Assembly: GCA_023376005.1 (NCBI GenBank) | Contig: CM042145.1 | Coordinates: 93,323,450 to 93,387,449 of the forward strand | DNA: 64,000 bases | Direction of reading: 5' to 3' | DNA from: Doryteuthis pealeii | Lineage: Eukaryota; Mollusca; Cephalopoda; Myopsida; Loliginidae | In this document: positions 61,307 through 64,000 of the stretch, in pieces | Position numbering within the stretch: the stretch's first letter is position 1 | How the letters are laid out: every line of letters starts with the position of its first letter | Position numbers and translations under genes: made by a program | Notes under the pieces: model-generated | Told to the model about the DNA's origin: nothing | The model's database searches: none | Seen by the model: the letters and a program-made list of their open reading frames with translations, nothing else

Positions 61307-61753
61307 TATATACATATATAAAGGGCAGTTGTGTGAATCTGTATGTCCGGGGGAAACTACGAAAATAAAACAATTAACGACAAAGTAAATACATGTACAT
61401 ATTAAATATCACCAGGGCTTGGTTTTTGAGCAAAAATAATGAAGAGTTGATTTATCTTTGGGAAGATATTTAAAAATTCAAATTTGAAAATTAATAGAAG
61501 GGAAAGTCATTAGCATGTTATTTTGTTTATCTTTTTTTTGTATGTTTTTTTTTTCTTTTTTTTTTTTCACTTTGAAATGTAATTGTAAATCATTGAATGG
61601 AAATTTCTTACTATATTCTTATATATTTCCGTGGGGATTTTTATGGGGCAACCAACGAGGATCTCACTCACAATAAGTAATAATGGATCTGCGAGACTAA
61701 CTTTTTTTAAAAATAAAACCTCTACCCCGACGACGCCGGGTAGCCAGTTCTAG
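61307..61753 (+). mobile_element. Hel-2, first of a tandem pair, right arm
   Basis: 5' 'tacatatataaagggcagtt', 3' CCCCGACGACGCCGGG hairpin region, 'tagccagttCTAG'. Partner of 40.99 kb. Confidence 0.78.
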
Positions 61754-62091
61754 TAGATATATAAAGGGCATTTGTGTGTATGTATGTATGTATGTCCGGA
61801 TGAAAGTACGAAAATAAAACAATTAACAACAATGTAGATATATGTACACGTTTACTATCACCCAAGCTTGTTTTTTTACGGGGGGGGGGTACAAAAATAA
61901 TGGAGATTTTATTTATATCTGGAAAGATATTTAAAAATTAGGATTTGCATAATAAGAAAAGGGAAAAGCATTGGTTACGTTCGTGAATAAAACAGAAATC
62001 AATTATGTAAGACCAAAACAATCAATGGATCTGCGAGACTAACTTTTTATTATACCCCTCAACCCAAGCAACGCCGGGCAGCCGATTCTTG
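61749..62091 (+). mobile_element. Hel-2, second of a tandem pair, right arm
   Basis: TCTAGTAGATATATAAAGGG overlaps the 3' end of the first copy; it ends 'aacgccgggcagccgattCTTG'. It carries a poly(G) run (ggggggggg) near 61,882 that is absent in the same form from the left arm. Confidence 0.78.
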
Positions 62092-62203
62092 TATAATTAT
62101 AAAATAGAAGAGTTCGACTATTTTATATTATAAGGATTCTGCGATACAAACAACGCCTCTCTCTCTTGGAAATATCGTCACTAAACATTATTCATAATCT
62201 TAA

Positions 62204-62634
62204 TCTATATATATTAATACTGGTGTTCCTTAATTCTACGACCGTTATCATCTAGCAACACACCCTAGTTTTAAAAAAGTGTCCGACCAAATCGTCCAAG
62301 ATGAAATGCAAAAATGTAAATACTAACTATCTGGTGTTGCTTATCCGCCAAATTCTTATTTCTTATGAGTCTCGTTACCTCAGCTAAATAATGAATCATT
62401 CGGGTTTTATTAGAAAGAAAGAAAGAAAGAAAGGGAAGGAAAAGGAAAAAAGAAAGAAAGAACGGGAGTAGGGTGAAGATAGAGAGAGGGGATGAGCGCA
62501 CGGATCAATCAAGATTATTATACTTTTACATTTTGAACTATTTGGCTTAAATAAACATACAAAAAACAAGTAAACATATCAAACGTTGTATTAATTAAAT
62601 TATCATACAGTGGTATATCCACAGGTCCTGCTAG
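62204..62634 (+). mobile_element. Hel-4 Helitron, complete, right arm
   Basis: A|TCTATATATATTAATAC at the 5' end; 'cagtggtatatccacag', GTCCTG, CTAG|T at the 3' end. Reference copy for the family; contains a (GAAA)n tract and no coding region beyond chance frames. Confidence 0.82.
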
Positions 62635-62739
62635 TGTAAAATAATATGGTTAATTTCAGGACTGATACGAGTAATCGCATTTTTGTAATCGTAATTTTGG
62701 ATCTACAGTTCTTGAACCGAAAACTTTTCATCACACTCA

Positions 62740-62743
<4 letters not shown>

Positions 62744-62790
<47 letters not shown>
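62744..62790. repeat. (TA)n microsatellite, right arm
   Basis: Partner of 39,948-40,008; shorter here. Confidence 0.95.
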
Positions 62791-62794
<4 letters not shown>

Positions 62795-63227
62795 AGTAAG
62801 AAAAACTTAACAAACCGTCATTTGGCTATTATGAATTTATTTCGACCAGAAATCAATATAAACCTAGTCTCATCAGATATCCTATTACATAAAGACTGAG
62901 AAAAACTAGAATAGAGAATTTTTTTTTTCTTTCTCTTTTATAAGAACAGTAAAAACTCATCTCTTCGAACACACCCACGTAAAACCATATATATGATGAC
63001 AATAATAAAAGCAACAGAAAAGCAACCAAATACATTAAAAAATATATATTTATTATGTTTATTAAATTTATTATACTTATTAAATATTATATTTTAGATA
63101 TCGATGAACCCAAATAGAATTATTCCCTATATACCAGTCAGTTGGATACTTATACCTATAAATATATATAGTAATATTTTTTGCATATTGAACTATCTGG
63201 CAGTAGCTCTTAGATAAAAAAAAAGTA

Positions 63228-63458
63228 AAGACATCGGGGTGGCCTAAAGTCGGTATCAGCCAGACAACGAAGGAATCTATCCCCTTTTCACTAGTGCCAG
63301 GCAAAGGAGATTGTTCATGTATCTGAGATGGTGCGCCACACACTTTACCGCACAGATCCCTGTGCTACTCATAAGCTGAGTTGGCGAGGGCCGGTATCTA
63401 ACCAGGAACCTTGTGGTTCCTAGGGCTGACACTCTACCGACTGAGCTAAACTAGCCCC
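63228..63458 (-). mobile_element. SINE-A, right arm
   Basis: Complete copy on the minus strand (head 'ggggctagtttagctcagtc' at its right end) inserted in the Hel-4 body after 'gtagctcttagataaa'. Confidence 0.85.
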
Positions 63459-63464
63459 TTAAAA

Positions 63465-63752
63465 AATCATCATCATCATCATGACGCGCTGTTTGCACGG
63501 ATATCCATGACAATCTCTCGCCAACCTTCCCTATCATTCATCGACTCTGGGAGCTCCTCCACGCAGCAGCCAGCATCCTTACATAGTTGGTCAATGTAGG
63601 TTCTGGCTGGGCGGCCCACATTAGCGTGCCCATGCGCTGGCTTCCACAGTAGTACGTCGCTTACGAGCTCATCCCTGCTTCTCCAGCAGTGTCCCGTATG
63701 CCTAGTCCGTCTTACTCGTATGGTTTGTGAGATGGGGGGGGGGCAAGTGGCC
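63465..63752 (-). pseudogene. LINE RT C-terminus, right arm
   Basis: Partner of 39.0 kb. (TCA)n marks the 3' repeat tail; the minus-strand translation again gives VRRTRHTGHCWRSRDELV and ESMNDREGWREIVMDI. A poly(G) run (gggggggggg) near 63,735 and single-base differences break the frame at its start. Confidence 0.75.
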
Positions 63753-63763
63753 TGTAAAAATTA

Positions 63764-63800
63764 AATTATCATACTGTGGTATATCCACAGGTCCTGCTAG
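63764..63800 (+). mobile_element. Hel-4 3' terminus, right arm
   Basis: Hairpin CTGTGGTATATCCACAG, GTCCTG, CTAG|T. The upstream body is split off by the LINE end and SINE-A, so this Helitron spans roughly 63.16-63.80 kb including its nested elements. Confidence 0.7.
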
Positions 63801-64000
63801 TAATGATTAACAGGAACTTGGAGATATCGAACCCCCTTTTAAAGATTTGCGGAATCCATTGACCAGCGTTCGTCTGGTGATTGTTCAGGTAGAGAAGGGA
63901 ATGAGAAGAATGCTTTAAAAGTTGATGCGAATCACTGAATACAAAGAAGCCTCAAACAAAGAGAGTAGAAATGAAACATGAATAAAAACAAAACAAAAAA

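Larger units (their letters stand above)
51117..64000 (-). repeat. Giant inverted repeat, right arm (continues past the window)
   Basis: Mirror of the left arm. It still matches at the last base of the window, so its true end is not seen. It contains two stretches absent from the left arm: a 266-bp GC-rich element with a 12-bp target duplication (55,180-55,445), and about 270 bp extra within the MITE-P copy (56.45-56.71 kb). Its frames are generally less damaged than those of the left arm, for example the mariner and RepA sequences. Confidence 0.93.

Overview
This window is non-coding, repeat-saturated, AT-rich nuclear DNA from a metazoan, most probably an invertebrate. I find no intact host protein gene and no rRNA, functional tRNA, CRISPR or prokaryotic feature. 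The evidence for a eukaryote is tRNA-headed SINEs, decayed non-LTR retrotransposon ends, Helitron termini, mariner remnants, palindromic MITE-like elements and very long (TA)n, (GA)n, (TTC)n and (TTA)n tracts. I cannot name the species. The abundant octopus/squid SINE type I would expect in a cephalopod was not seen, so I do not press that guess.

Layout. From 1 to about 20 kb there are decayed retrotransposon tails: an RTE/CR1-like RT end at 0.3-0.8 kb and three copies of a LINE with an RT - zinc knuckle - RPDL/VDFAVP endonuclease order at 10.4-17.1 kb. These lie among SINEs, one Helitron, long purine tracts and two terminal-inverted-repeat elements. From 20 to 38 kb there are more inverted-repeat elements with (TA)n cores, a 58-bp perfect hairpin, three head-to-tail Helitron copies (25.0-26.5 kb), a 72-bp minisatellite, an RNase H-containing LINE fragment (32.8-33.5 kb), a possible CpG-containing promoter (37.1-37.2 kb) and a (TTC)n higher-order repeat (37.4-38.3 kb).

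From about 38.75 kb to the window end the sequence is one giant inverted repeat of at least 25 kb. Its two arms meet with almost no spacer near 51,116/51,117. Everything in the left arm (LINE end, SINEs, Helitrons, mariner remnant, LTR-like segment, GC-rich hairpin element, TIR elements) recurs in reverse order and orientation in the right arm. The arms differ by many single-base indels. At least one insertion is present in the right arm only, with a 12-bp target-site duplication. It is either a real, recent palindrome or a fold-back assembly product joining two haplotypes; read-level data must decide.

The mobile elements form a nested community. Four Helitron-type families share the TC...hairpin...CTAG architecture and A|T insertion sites. 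Several retroposon families (called RepA, RepB and RepC here) and the RNase H LINE share one 3' terminal stem-loop (CGGCAT...ATGCCG) followed by CAAC/CAAT-type short repeats, which suggests that one reverse transcriptase mobilises them all. Family names (SINE-A, SINE-B, RepA-C, Hel-1, 1b, 2, 4) are local labels, not database names. All identifications come from reading the sequence; no database search was run.
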